A DNA stretch of 64,000 nucleotides, taken from the NCBI GenBank assembly GCA_016125255.1, contig WGMD01000035.1, positions 1-64,000 of the forward strand, written 5' to 3'. The notes under the pieces were generated by a model. It saw only the letters and a program-made list of their open reading frames with translations, was not told the origin of the DNA and did not search any database. The number at the start of each line of letters is the position of its first letter. Position 1 is the first letter of the stretch. The stretch is from Planctomycetota bacterium (GTDB lineage Bacteria; Planctomycetota; Phycisphaerae; Phycisphaerales; Zrk34). Positions 1 to 8,482 of the stretch are shown here, in pieces. The position numbers and the translations under genes are program-made.

Positions 1-143
1 AACCCCGGCGTGAGGGCACGCCGGCTCCGACTCCCTGCGCAAATAGTTCATCTTCCGCCTTGCGCAGCAAATCCGAGCCGGGCCGCCCTCGGCCCGGGGC
101 CTTTGAAACTGGAGCGGTTTCAATCAACACATCGTCGCGCCCT
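1..143. other. Gene-free window edge with two short hairpins
   Basis: No gene was found here. Two perfect short stems are visible: bases 5-12 pair with 17-24 (ccggcgtg/cacgccgg) and bases 78-84 pair with 91-97 (ccgggcc/ggcccgg). Neither is followed by a clear T tract. They resemble the palindromic repeats elsewhere in the window rather than terminators. Confidence 0.4.
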
Positions 144-222
144 ACGAGCCGCGCGCGTCAGCAAGCGGTCGAGCCCGCGTCCAATATGATTCCTTGACCG
201 CTCCCTCACGGTCGCGGCTCGT
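144..222. repeat. Inverted repeat, class I (acgagccgcg family)
   Basis: The arms acgagccgcg...agcggtc and gaccgct...cgcggctcgt face each other with about 25 bases between them. A second, better conserved copy lies at 1780-1860. The sequence is not coding. Confidence 0.7.
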
Positions 223-258
223 GGGGAACGCGATTTGATTTGTAAAACTGCGACGACC

Positions 259-930
259 TCACATCCCGCGGCGGGTCATGTTCGCCGTCACGTTGTCGTG
301 GCCGGGGACGATCCAGTCGGCGATTTCGATGACGTCCTTGAAGCTTTCGTTGGCTTGTTCGAGGTCGTAGGCGCCCGGAAGAATCTTGCCCTGCTCGAGG
401 TGTTCGATGGTCGGGATCGCGTCGGAGGCGAAGACGACGGTGGCGGTGGGGAAGGCCAGGAGGAGCCCGCAGTTGCCGGGGGTGTAGCCGGGGAGGGGGA
501 AGAGGTCGACGTGCGGGGCGATCGAATCGGGGGCGGGCTTGCAGCGCTTCAATAGCGCGATTTCCTGTTTCAATCGTTCGTGCATGGCGGGGTCGGCGTC
601 GCGCTCGAATTGTTCGACGAGCTTGGCGCCGACGGCTTCGCGCTCCTGCTCGGCGATGAACCAGTTGGCATGCATCAGGCCCGGCAGCGCCCGGCGATGG
701 GCGGGTCGGAAATTCGTCAGGAACACATCGGTGACCTGCGCCAGTTTCAGTCCGCTGCGTTCATGCAGTCGGGCATCGAGCACCTCGGCGGGGAGGGCGG
801 GGTCGACGAGGATGATCTGATCGCCGGAGCGGACGAGCGTCGTCGTCGCATGCGCGGTGCGCAGGCCGGGCGGTTCGTTCCAGAGGGGATGAGACGAGAG
901 GGCGCCGATGCTGATGATGCGGTAGTCCAT
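259..930 (-). CDS. Metallo-beta-lactamase-fold protein with degenerate metal site
   Basis: This 223-residue protein has the layout of an MBL-fold hydrolase, but its metal site is eroded. The position normally occupied by HxHxDH reads N73-F-R75-P-A77-H78, so three of the four usual ligands are replaced. The next histidine motif, usually PGHTPG, reads PGYTPGN. The aspartate in FASDA and the last histidine in VPGHDN remain. It lies downstream of coaD on the same strand with a class A inverted repeat between them. The start has no clear Shine-Dalgarno sequence. A two-metal hydrolase activity is doubtful; it could be a one-metal enzyme, a binding protein or a relic. The ORF is intact and of family length, which argues for a retained function. 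Confidence 0.75.
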   Translation of the reverse strand: MDYRIISIGALSSHPLWNEPPGLRTAHATTTLVRSGDQIILVDPALPAEVLDARLHERSGLKLAQVTDVFLTNFRPAHRRALPGLMHANWFIAEQEREAVGAKLVEQFERDADPAMHERLKQEIALLKRCKPAPDSIAPHVDLFPLPGYTPGNCGLLLAFPTATVVFASDAIPTIEHLEQGKILPGAYDLEQANESFKDVIEIADWIVPGHDNVTANMTRRGM

Positions 931-950
931 GAACTGATCACTCGTTGATG

Positions 951-1038
951 AACCACCAAGGCACCAAGGACACCAAGGGGATTCGATTCGTGTTTTTGAT
1001 CAATAATTTTTTTGGTGACCTTGGTGCCTTGGTGGTTG
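951..1038. repeat. Inverted repeat, class A (accaccaagg family)
   Basis: The left arm (951-980, aaccaccaaggcaccaagg...) and right arm (1011-1038, ...ccttggtgccttggtggtt) are nearly perfect complements around an AT-rich loop. The element sits between coaD and the MBL gene and could fold in either transcript. Confidence 0.85.
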
Positions 1039-1056
1039 AATCTCTGATGCCGGCAA

Positions 1057-1596
1057 TCATTGCTGAAGCGCATCGGAGGAGCGGGCGAGTTGGCGGAGGC
1101 GGTCGAGGCGTTTTTTCATTTCGCGGATGACGGGGGCGGGGAGGAGCCGGTTGAGTCGGTCGATGTCGCCTCCGGCGGCGATCTGTTTGATGAGACTGGA
1201 GCTGGTGAATCCGAAGGCCTCGCCGGACATGATGAAGACGGTTTCGATGTCGGCGATGGCGCGGTTGGCGGTGGCGAGTTGGAATTCGAAGGCCAGGTCG
1301 GTGGCGTTGCGGAGTCCGCGGAGCATGACGTTGGCGCCGCGTTTTTTGGCGAAGTCGACGGTCAGGCCGGTGTAGACTTCGACGGACACGTCGAGCTTTT
1401 CGTCGTCGGCGATCTCGGCAATGATCGCGCGTCGGTCTTCGGGGGAGAACAGGTCGGCCTTGGCGGGGTTGGTGCCGATGGCGACGACCAGTTCGTCAAA
1501 GAGGCCCTGCGCCCGGCGGATGATGTCCAGATGCCCGTTGGTGACGGGGTCGAAAGTGCCGGGAAAGAGGGCGATTTTGCGTTGCGATCGTTGCAT
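1057..1596 (-). CDS. coaD: Phosphopantetheine adenylyltransferase CoaD
   Basis: CoaD transfers AMP from ATP to 4'-phosphopantetheine in coenzyme A synthesis, in the cytoplasm. The 179-residue protein shows the nucleotidyltransferase motif GTFDPVTNGH at residues 13-22 (the TxGH signature), followed by RGLRNATDLAFEFQ and the C-terminal SSSLIKQIA segment typical of the family. The ATG at 1596 gives the usual family N-terminus. It also lies 7 bases after a TACAAT box (1604-1609 on this strand), which overlaps the only nearby alternative ATG and so argues against that one. No Shine-Dalgarno sequence is visible, so a leaderless message is likely. The length is slightly above that of E. coli CoaD, with a C-terminal basic tail. 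Confidence 0.96.
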   Translation of the reverse strand: MQRSQRKIALFPGTFDPVTNGHLDIIRRAQGLFDELVVAIGTNPAKADLFSPEDRRAIIAEIADDEKLDVSVEVYTGLTVDFAKKRGANVMLRGLRNATDLAFEFQLATANRAIADIETVFIMSGEAFGFTSSSLIKQIAAGGDIDRLNRLLPAPVIREMKKRLDRLRQLARSSDALQQ

Positions 1597-1603
1597 GGGG
1601 CCC

Positions 1604-1609
1604 ATTGTA
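1604..1609 (-). promoter_or_regulatory. Putative -10 box of leaderless coaD
   Basis: TACAAT on the minus strand ends 7 bases before the coaD ATG. A weak -35-like GTGACG lies 17 bases further upstream. The predicted transcription start falls at or next to the start codon. Confidence 0.55.
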
Positions 1610-1678
1610 GCGGGGCGCGCGACAGGCGTCACGATCGGCGGATCGCGCCCGGCGATGCGACATGCGGAAAATTCAGAT

Positions 1679-1905
1679 AACCACCAAGACACCAAGGGCG
1701 CCAAGGGGAATACAGGGCTTTTTATTCAACATCGCGTTCCTGGGTGACCTTGGAACGTGTGCGAGAAGACAATTGATCGACGAGCCGCGACCGTCAGAGA
1801 GCGGTCGAAGCAGGCAACAATGAGCGGCGCCTTGACCGCTCCCTGACGGTCGCGGCTCGTTAAGCTTCGCCTTCTCACACACGTTCTTGGTGTCTTGGTC
1901 ATTGC
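1679..1905. repeat. Nested inverted repeats: class I inside class A
   Basis: Outer class A arms (1679-1708, accaccaagacaccaagg...; 1886-1900, cttggtgtcttggtc) enclose a second pair (1755-1768, acgtgtgcgagaag; 1871-1884, cttctcacacacgt). These enclose a class I element (1780-1860, acgagccgcgaccg...cggtcgcggctcgt). The layers are concentric, as if one element inserted into the loop of another. Confidence 0.8.
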
Positions 1906-2294
1906 GTTTTTCAGATGCGACAAATTGTTTTGCCTCGGCGGGATTTGAATTGCATAGTTGCAGTGTCACGACGATACCGAGTCACGGAGGCAAAAAAGCA
2001 AAAGCGAAACAGACCTTGTTGTGTTGATCCAGGGTTTCGGGTCGGCGAGCCGCCCTTTTCCACCTGCCGCCCATCACCCAAACGTCGGCGACCCTCGCGT
2101 CGCCCGGCGACCTGACCTTGCCCTGGATCTGGCCCCGCACCGGATTGCCTCCCCGGGCGGGGCTGTTTTTTTGAGTGCGGAACGGGGAGTGCGGAATGCG
2201 GCGTTGAAAGCCGTTTCGCGACGCCGTTTTTACCGTGAGCCCACCGAACGGGCGGCGTGCGTCCTCTGCGCTTCGCCAGATCACCGATTCCCTC
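1906..2294. other. Long non-coding stretch upstream of mutL
   Basis: About 390 bases without a credible gene. It contains GC-rich dyads, a T tract after a gcccggggaggc-like stem near 2150, and a class J repeat at 2173-2203. I compared it with SRP RNA, RNase P RNA and tmRNA signatures from memory and saw no match. A structured small RNA is not excluded. Confidence 0.3.
2173..2203. repeat. Class J repeat (gagtgcggaa family)
   Basis: Tandem gagtgcgg-type units, with a reverse-orientation relative at 33881-33917 just before psd. Confidence 0.5.
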
Positions 2295-2300
2295 TACAAT
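2295..2300 (+). promoter_or_regulatory. Putative -10 box of leaderless mutL
   Basis: TACAAT ends 6 bases before the mutL ATG at 2307, with no Shine-Dalgarno sequence between. Confidence 0.5.
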
Positions 2301-2306
2301 GCGCTC

Positions 2307-4151
2307 ATGCCCATCGTGCGTCTCAGTCCGTTGCTCGTCAATCAGATCGCGGCGGGGGAAGTCATTGAGCGGCCCGCATCGGTGGTCAAGGAACTCGTCG
2401 AGAACAGCATCGACGCGGGGGCGATGCGCATCGACGTCGCCGTCGAAGACGGCGGGCGGGAACTGATCCGCATCGCGGATGACGGGTGCGGCATCGGGGC
2501 GGATCAGCTTGAGCTGGCGCTGGAGCCCCATGCCACGAGCAAGATCGCCAGCGCGGACGATCTGGCGGCGATCAGGACCAAGGGCTTCCGCGGCGAAGCG
2601 CTGGCGTCGATCCAGTCGATCAGCCGGCTGAGGTTGACGAGCCGATCGCGCGATGCGGAGGCGGGCGCGATGATCGAGGCGAGCGGGGATGAGCGGTCGG
2701 CGGTGAAGCCCGTCGGATGCGCCCCCGGGACGGTGATCGAAGTGCGCAATCTGTTTTTCAATACGCCGGCCCGGCGGAAGTTCATGCGGGCCGGTTCGAC
2801 GGAGTTCACGCACATCGGCGACACGCTGCGGCGCGTCGCCATGGCGCACCCGGCCGTGGGCTTCACGCTTTGGCACAACGACCGCACATCGCTCGATCTG
2901 CCGCCGGGTCAGACGCCGGCGCAGCGGTGCATCGCGCTGCTGGGTGAGGATGTGGCGGAGGCGCTGCTCGAGTTCTCCTCCAACGAGCGGGGCGTGAAAC
3001 TCTGGGGCCTGGCCGGTCTGCCTTCACTGGCGCGGGCGACGGCGAAGTTTCAATATGTCTACGTCAATGCGCGGCCGATCCGCGACCGCAACGTGATGCA
3101 CGCCCTCAAGGAAGCGTACCGCGGGCTCATCGAGCCGTCGCTTCAACCGACCGCGGCGCTGTTCATCACGCTCGATCCGACGGCGGTCGATGTGAACGTG
3201 CACCCGACGAAGTCGGAGGTGCGCTTCGCTGACGCCAATGCGGTGCACGGGCAGGTGCTCGCGACGCTGCGGCAGCGATTGCTGGCGACGGATTTGACGC
3301 CGAGCGTGAATCATTTCAATCGTCGCCCGCCGCTTGCGATCGCCACGCGGGGGATGACCTTCGGCGGGATGCCGGGCGCGGACGACCCCGCCGCCCCGCC
3401 GCCGGCGAGCGAAGCGATCAACACCACCGACGATTTCGTGGACTACTTCCGCCGCATGGACCCGCGGCAGAAGGGCTTCGTCTATCAGCAGGTTCGGGCG
3501 GAGATGGCCGAGTCGTCGCCGGCGTCGGTCGATGATGAGGCCCCGCGACTCACCGAGCCGATCAAGCCGGCTTCGCAGTCGATCTTGCAGGTTCACAATG
3601 CGTACATCGTCACGCAGGACGAGCACGGGATCGTCATCATCGATCAGCACGCGCTGCACGAACGGATGATGTTCGAATCGCTGTACGAGCGGATCTGCAA
3701 GCACGGGGCGCTGGAAAGCCAGCGGTTGATCACGCCGGTCGTGCTCAGTGCGACGCCCTCGCGGATGGACACGCTCGAACGTCTTGGTCCGCTGCTTGAG
3801 AAGATCGGCATCGAGGCGTCGCCGCTCGGGCCGGGCACGATCGGAATTCACGCCTTCGCATCGCTGCTGTTTGACCGCAATGTCGATCCGGTGGAGTTCA
3901 TGACGATGCTGCTCGATCGCGCGGAGGAGGAGCGGTTCGCGCCGAGCGACGAGGCGGCGTTGCATGAGGTATTGGACATGATGAGTTGCAAGGCGGCGGT
4001 GAAGGCGGGGGACGCGCTTGGGCCGGAGGAATTGAGTGCGCTTTTGGATCGTCGCTCGCAGATCGAGCGGTCGGCGAGTTGTCCGCACGGTCGGCCGACG
4101 ACGGTGCGGCTGACGCTGCGGGATCTGGAAAAGCATTTCAAGCGAAGCTGA
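2307..4151 (+). CDS. mutL: DNA mismatch repair protein MutL
   Basis: MutL couples mismatch recognition by MutS to strand incision. The 614-residue protein has the GHKL ATPase N-terminus: IAAGEVIERPASVVKELVE with catalytic E29 and N33, then ADDGCGI and KGFRGEALASI. The C-terminal domain carries the complete endonuclease signature DQHA(x)2E(x)4E, read as DQHALHERMMFE, plus SCKAAVKAGD and CPHGRPT. It therefore belongs to the nicking MutL type found in bacteria without MutH, rather than the E. coli type. The linker near residues 350-400 is variable, as usual. The ATG at 2307 is chosen because the family N-terminus begins there and a TACAAT box precedes it by 6 bases. It ends directly against the convergent TPR gene. 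Confidence 0.97.
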   Translation: MPIVRLSPLLVNQIAAGEVIERPASVVKELVENSIDAGAMRIDVAVEDGGRELIRIADDGCGIGADQLELALEPHATSKIASADDLAAIRTKGFRGEALASIQSISRLRLTSRSRDAEAGAMIEASGDERSAVKPVGCAPGTVIEVRNLFFNTPARRKFMRAGSTEFTHIGDTLRRVAMAHPAVGFTLWHNDRTSLDLPPGQTPAQRCIALLGEDVAEALLEFSSNERGVKLWGLAGLPSLARATAKFQYVYVNARPIRDRNVMHALKEAYRGLIEPSLQPTAALFITLDPTAVDVNVHPTKSEVRFADANAVHGQVLATLRQRLLATDLTPSVNHFNRRPPLAIATRGMTFGGMPGADDPAAPPPASEAINTTDDFVDYFRRMDPRQKGFVYQQVRAEMAESSPASVDDEAPRLTEPIKPASQSILQVHNAYIVTQDEHGIVIIDQHALHERMMFESLYERICKHGALESQRLITPVVLSATPSRMDTLERLGPLLEKIGIEASPLGPGTIGIHAFASLLFDRNVDPVEFMTMLLDRAEEERFAPSDEAALHEVLDMMSCKAAVKAGDALGPEELSALLDRRSQIERSASCPHGRPTTVRLTLRDLEKHFKRS

Positions 4152-5744
4152 TCAGGCGGCTTTGGCCCAGGGTTCATCGAAGGACAGGCCCCATCGGCGC
4201 TGACAGACGCGGCGCCATTTGGGCCGATGCACGCTGCTCATGGCTTGGAGCATGGCGTCGACGGATGCGGCGATGCGCGTCATCGCCGGCCGATCCAGCG
4301 GCGAGGCGCCGAGCCGGCGCACCGCCTGATCGAACCGGCCGGCGGTCAGATCGAGGGCGATCTGCACATCGAGCAGATCGCGCGTGTCGGGCTTGCGGGC
4401 CAGGACCACATCGAGCAGGGCGTGCGCGGCGGCGAGATGGCGGCGCTCGATGAGCCCGCGCAGTCGCCGGCGCGCCGCGGCGAGGTAACCGGCGTTGAGC
4501 CGCAGGGCGCGATCGAGACTGGCGTCGGCGACGCCTTCCTGGCCGAGGGCGGACTGGCAGACGGCAAAGTGGTAATGCAGGTCGGCGTGATCGGGTCGAT
4601 CGGCGGCGGCGCGCTGGAGCGTATCGGAAGCGTCGCGGAGGAGCGCCTCCAAGGCGTCGAGCCGCTCGCTCGTGTCGTGATTGTCACGCATGTCGCGCAG
4701 CAGTCGGCCGGGCACGGACTCGCGCCATGCCTCCGCCAGCAGCCGCACGCGTTCGCCCGGTTTCGTCCAGGCGCGGAGCCGCTCGAGCATCCGATCGGCG
4801 AAGCGATGACGTCCGACGCCGGCGGCGCTCATGATCAACCCCGCCGCGGCGCGGGCGCGTTCGCCCGACTCGTCGCGCTCAAGCAGGCGGCGCCAGAGCG
4901 GGACGGCCTTCTCGAGGCGCCCGCAGCGCGTGTGCTGCTGCGCGAGCTCGAAGGGCGCGCTCGGCTCGTCGGGCTCGGCGTCGATCGCCTGCTGGAAATA
5001 CGATTTCGCCGCCGCATCGTCGCCGATTTCGACGGCCAGCTCGCCCGCTTCTCGCGCGATGCCCGCGGCGTCGTGCGACTCGGCGAGCAGCTTGCGGTAA
5101 AGCGCCATGGCGTCGGCGAAACGGCCTGCGCGGCGGTGGAGCCGGGCGAGGCGCAGCGTGTGTGTGAGCGTGTCGAAGTGCATCGCCTCGGCGAACGCCG
5201 CGATCTTGTCGTACGCCTCGATCGCCGCCGCCGGTTCGCCCGCCGCTTCGTGCGCCTCGGCGACAAGCCGCCACGTCGCCGCGTCCTCGCCGTGCCGGGC
5301 CATCAGCTCGCGCAACTGAGCGGCGGCGCGGCTGGCGTCGTCGGCTTCGATCTGAAGCGCGGCGAGTTTGCGGGCGATGTGTCGATCGGATGCGTTGAGC
5401 TTCGTCGCTTCCAGGAGCCAGCGCCGGGCCGCCACCGCGTTGCCCTGCCGCAGCCACGCCGTCGCGCGCAGCGTCAGGCGCTCGGCGAGCAGGGCATCGG
5501 GTGTGTTGCGTTTCGTGTCCGCCGCGTCGTACCAGTCCGCCGCGTTGAGCGCCGCCAAAGCCGCGCCCGATTCGCCCGTCGCCAACAGCGCCTCCGCATG
5601 CACCGTGCGCGCCCATGCATCGCCCGGGTCGATCTGCACCGCCGCCGCCGCGCGCTTGGCCGCTCCCGCCGCATCGCCCGCTTCGAGCAGACGCCGCGCC
5701 GCATCGGTCACCTTCGCACATCGTTCGCGCCGTTCGATGCTCAT
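4152..5744 (-). CDS. TPR-repeat protein, second gene of a coupled pair
   Basis: This 530-residue protein is almost wholly helical repeats of the TPR type, with alanine- and arginine-rich units such as AGDAAGAAKRAAAAVQIDPGDAWAR near the N-terminus. No signal peptide, membrane segment or catalytic motif is visible. Its ATG overlaps the stop of the upstream TPR gene (shared atga at 5741-5744), so the two are translationally coupled and probably act together as scaffolds. Longer in-frame starts lie inside the upstream gene and are rejected for that reason. It is convergent with mutL, with stop codons adjacent and no room for a separate terminator. The specific role is unknown. Confidence 0.85.
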   Translation of the reverse strand: MSIERRERCAKVTDAARRLLEAGDAAGAAKRAAAAVQIDPGDAWARTVHAEALLATGESGAALAALNAADWYDAADTKRNTPDALLAERLTLRATAWLRQGNAVAARRWLLEATKLNASDRHIARKLAALQIEADDASRAAAQLRELMARHGEDAATWRLVAEAHEAAGEPAAAIEAYDKIAAFAEAMHFDTLTHTLRLARLHRRAGRFADAMALYRKLLAESHDAAGIAREAGELAVEIGDDAAAKSYFQQAIDAEPDEPSAPFELAQQHTRCGRLEKAVPLWRRLLERDESGERARAAAGLIMSAAGVGRHRFADRMLERLRAWTKPGERVRLLAEAWRESVPGRLLRDMRDNHDTSERLDALEALLRDASDTLQRAAADRPDHADLHYHFAVCQSALGQEGVADASLDRALRLNAGYLAAARRRLRGLIERRHLAAAHALLDVVLARKPDTRDLLDVQIALDLTAGRFDQAVRRLGASPLDRPAMTRIAASVDAMLQAMSSVHRPKWRRVCQRRWGLSFDEPWAKAA

Positions 5745-6913
5745 GCCGCCAGCTCGCTTTCCGCACGCTGCGCCAACTGATTGTCCGGCTCCCGTTCGTG
5801 CCATTGCCTGGCCAGCCGCCGGGCCTGCTCCTTCATGCCCAGACGCCCGTAACGACGGATCAATGCGTAACGCACATCCGCGTACTCCGGCCTGGCCGTC
5901 GCCGCATTCCGCAACGCCGCCAGCGCCCGCGGGCCCTGCGCATCGTCCTCGCAAACATCCTCCAGCCGATCGATCAACAGCGCCAATGTCGCCGAGTACG
6001 GCTCCTCGCGCAGCCCCCGGCGCGCCCAGCGGCGCGCATCATCAAAATCCCCCGCCGCTTCCGACAACATCGCCAGCGCCTCGATCCCGACCATCGGCTC
6101 CGGCAAATCGTCCACGACACGCACCAGCGCCCTTCGCAATAGCTCCATCCGCCCCGCCGCCGGCTCGATCTTCTGCGCCGCCGCCAGCGAGCCGATCACC
6201 TGCGGCTTGCGCAAAAGCTCATGCGCCAACTGCTCGATCATCTCCTGCGGCGCTTCCGTCCGCGCCAGCCGCGGACCCATCTCCATCATGTTCAGCCACC
6301 GCCCCACTTCCTCATCCCGCGCGAACACATGCGCCAGATACCCCGCCGCCCGACGCGTCGCCTGCGGCAGGTCCTCCGCCACATCAATGACGACGAGCAT
6401 CTGACACGTCAGCGCGTCCGCCCCGTCCTTGAGGTTGCGATGAAGCGCCCGCCGCGCCGCTTCGACGTCCCCGTCGCGCAGCTCCAGCCACGCCAGCAGT
6501 GCCCGCCCCTCCGACGGGCACTGCTTGCAGCGCGACCATTGACGCAGATCCAACCGGGCCGCGTCGACCTGACCCGACTGGCACATCGCCAGCGCCGTCA
6601 GCAGACGCCGACGCTCCTTGTCGCCCGGTGAAAGTTCAAGAATGCGGATGGCCTCCGGCGCCTGTCCCTGCGCCAGCTTCACGTGAGCCGCCAGCTCCCA
6701 CAGCCGCCCATGCTCCACATCGTGCGCCAATCCGCTGTCAATCGCCCGCTCCGCCCCGGCGACGTCCCCGGCCTCGATGGCCCGCTGGGCCGCCGACGCC
6801 GCTTCCGTCGCGCAAAGATACCGCCGCGCCTGCTCACGCCCGCGCGGCGAATCACCGGCCGCCTCCGTGCGACCGGCTCCAAAAATTCTCTGCCACCACC
6901 GCGTGCGACCCAT
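5741..6913 (-). CDS. TPR-repeat protein, first gene of a coupled pair
   Basis: This 390-residue cytoplasmic protein of TPR-like helical repeats begins with a basic stretch (MGRTRWWQRIFGAGR). A good Shine-Dalgarno sequence, aggagg, lies just upstream of the ATG, so this gene leads the two-gene unit. A short C-x2-C (CKQC) occurs mid-protein, but no metal site is evident. The stop codon overlaps the start of the next TPR gene. Two adjacent TPR proteins with no enzyme between them suggest a scaffold for a partner encoded elsewhere. No orthologue name is recognised. Confidence 0.85.
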   Translation of the reverse strand: MGRTRWWQRIFGAGRTEAAGDSPRGREQARRYLCATEAASAAQRAIEAGDVAGAERAIDSGLAHDVEHGRLWELAAHVKLAQGQAPEAIRILELSPGDKERRRLLTALAMCQSGQVDAARLDLRQWSRCKQCPSEGRALLAWLELRDGDVEAARRALHRNLKDGADALTCQMLVVIDVAEDLPQATRRAAGYLAHVFARDEEVGRWLNMMEMGPRLARTEAPQEMIEQLAHELLRKPQVIGSLAAAQKIEPAAGRMELLRRALVRVVDDLPEPMVGIEALAMLSEAAGDFDDARRWARRGLREEPYSATLALLIDRLEDVCEDDAQGPRALAALRNAATARPEYADVRYALIRRYGRLGMKEQARRLARQWHEREPDNQLAQRAESELAA

Positions 6914-7113
6914 GTGTCGCCTCCTGTGTGATACCGTCCCTATCGGTTGTAACGATTAACAGGTTGAGGAAGACCCGCCGGTGATCCGATGGAAATCCCG
7001 CGGAATGTATCGTCCGTCCAATAAAAGGGGGTTCACCTGTCACCCGCCCGCATAAGGTATATTGGCGTCCGGCATGTCGGGTCGTTCGTGAGCATCTTTC
7101 GATAAGGCCGCCG

Positions 7114-7575
7114 ATGCGAACCGCCTCGCAAAATGCAACCTTCATCAGTCCGCCGTTTGATGACGATCCGTATGAGCCGCCGGGGCAGAAGCTCGCCTCA
7201 CACCTGGCCAACTCGCTCGGGACACTTGAGTCGATCTGCCAACCAGTTTCACCCGTTGAAAACTGGCGTGACGCCGGGTGGTCAATCGAATTCAAATGGA
7301 ATGACGCTGACTTACTTCTGGTCGTGGCGGGGACCGGCGAAATCAATCGGTGGGGTGTGCAGATCGCCGATGCCAACCCACCGGGACTATTCAGTCGTCT
7401 GTTCGGCAAGCGTGCGTCGGATCATTCGATGGAGGTATGGACGGTCGCGCGATTCGTCAACGCGCATCTCGATGCGATGGGCTGCTCCATGATCCGCTGG
7501 CGCATCGACGGTTACCCGGATGAGACCTTCGGCGAACCAACGCCGCCCGAACCCAAGCGTTCCAGCGGCTCATGA
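7114..7575 (+). CDS. Hypothetical protein
   Basis: This 153-residue soluble protein belongs to no family I recognise. The middle (residues 45-80) alternates hydrophobic residues in a beta-rich pattern (WSIEFKWNDADLLLVVAG) and the C-terminus is proline-rich and acidic. No signal peptide is present. A TATATT box lies at 7058-7063, about 50 bases upstream, and the Shine-Dalgarno sequence is weak. It is divergent from the TPR pair. Coding is supported by a full-length ORF with third-position GC bias, but no function can be assigned. Confidence 0.6.
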   Translation: MRTASQNATFISPPFDDDPYEPPGQKLASHLANSLGTLESICQPVSPVENWRDAGWSIEFKWNDADLLLVVAGTGEINRWGVQIADANPPGLFSRLFGKRASDHSMEVWTVARFVNAHLDAMGCSMIRWRIDGYPDETFGEPTPPEPKRSSGS

Positions 7576-7656
7576 CACAAACTCATGCAAGCAATCCGTG
7601 ATAGCATGCGTTGGGGTTGTGTGGCTCAATTCATGCACTTTTACCGGAGATTCTCG

Positions 7657-8457
7657 ATGCGAATGATGTTTGTCGTCGTCGCGTGCGTGTCGGCGGGTTG
7701 GCTTGTATCGCCGGCGGCGCGGGCGGAGCAGGTCGAGGTGTTCATTCTGGCGGGGCAGTCGAACATGGACGGGCGGGGGCACGCCAAGGATCTGGACGCG
7801 GCGGCGAAGGGGCCGGTCAAGGATGTGGAGATCTGGTATGTGAACCCGCAGGCCCGCAGCAACGGGTTCGAGCCGCTGGCGACGGGCTTCGCGATCGCGC
7901 CGGGATACAAGGGCAAAGTGCCTTCGGATCGCTTCGGGCCGGAGCTGGGGTTCGGTCAGGCGATGGCGGAGAAATTGCCGGGCAAACACATCGTCATCAT
8001 CAAGTGCTCCAAGGGCGGCACGAGCATCGCCAAGGACTGGAACCCGCAGACCGGCCCGCTGTACCCGCTGCTGCTCAAAACCGTGCGCGAAGCGCTCGAC
8101 GCCCTCGACAAACGCGGCGACACGTACACGGTCCACGCCCTGTGCTGGCATCAGGGCGAGTCCGATGCGCATGACACCGCGCAGGAATACCAGGACCGGC
8201 TCACGAACTTCATGACCCGCGTGCGCGAGGGATTGAAGATGCCCGACCTGCCGATCATCATCGGTGCGGTGTACGACAATCAGAAGCGCGACGGCGTCCG
8301 GGCCGGACAGAAGGCGTTCACGGAAGCCGACAAGCACGCCGCGCTGGTCACGGTCGAAGGATTGAAAACCGCCGACGGCGGAACGCACTTCGACTCGCCG
8401 AGCGTGATCGAACTGGGCCGGCGATTGGCGCAGGCGGCGATGGCGATGAGCAAGTGA
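7657..8457 (+). CDS. Exported sialate O-acetylesterase/acetylxylan-esterase-like SGNH hydrolase
   Basis: The 266-residue product has a signal peptide (residues 1 to about 23, ending AARA) and the carbohydrate acetylesterase domain often called SASA or DUF303. The nucleophile block is ILAGQSNMDGRG, the middle block is CWHQGESD, and the C-terminal GGTHFDS supplies the catalytic histidine. It should remove O-acetyl groups from sugars or plant-type polysaccharides in the periplasm or outside the cell. The ATG at 7657 is preferred over an upstream one because it follows ggaga (7646-7650) at good spacing and begins the signal peptide. The exact substrate is not readable from sequence. Confidence 0.85.
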   Translation: MRMMFVVVACVSAGWLVSPAARAEQVEVFILAGQSNMDGRGHAKDLDAAAKGPVKDVEIWYVNPQARSNGFEPLATGFAIAPGYKGKVPSDRFGPELGFGQAMAEKLPGKHIVIIKCSKGGTSIAKDWNPQTGPLYPLLLKTVREALDALDKRGDTYTVHALCWHQGESDAHDTAQEYQDRLTNFMTRVREGLKMPDLPIIIGAVYDNQKRDGVRAGQKAFTEADKHAALVTVEGLKTADGGTHFDSPSVIELGRRLAQAAMAMSK

Positions 8458-8482
8458 ACCTTCGCGGCGCGTGCCGTTTCGA

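Noticed and set aside
951-1910. Small proteins such as NHQGTKDTKG- or RDRQGAVKAP-type reading frames over the repeats
   Set aside because: These are translations of inverted-repeat arms and have no start signals or conserved coding character.
2030-2170. Structured region suspected to be SRP RNA, tmRNA or RNase P RNA
   Set aside because: GC-rich dyads are present, but the conserved signatures (for example GGAAGG...AGCAGCC of SRP RNA) were not found. It remains unassigned.
1911-2876. Long minus-strand open frame opposite the mutL 5' region
   Set aside because: It lies antisense to clear MutL sequence, has biased arginine/histidine composition and no family features; it is a shadow of high-GC coding DNA.
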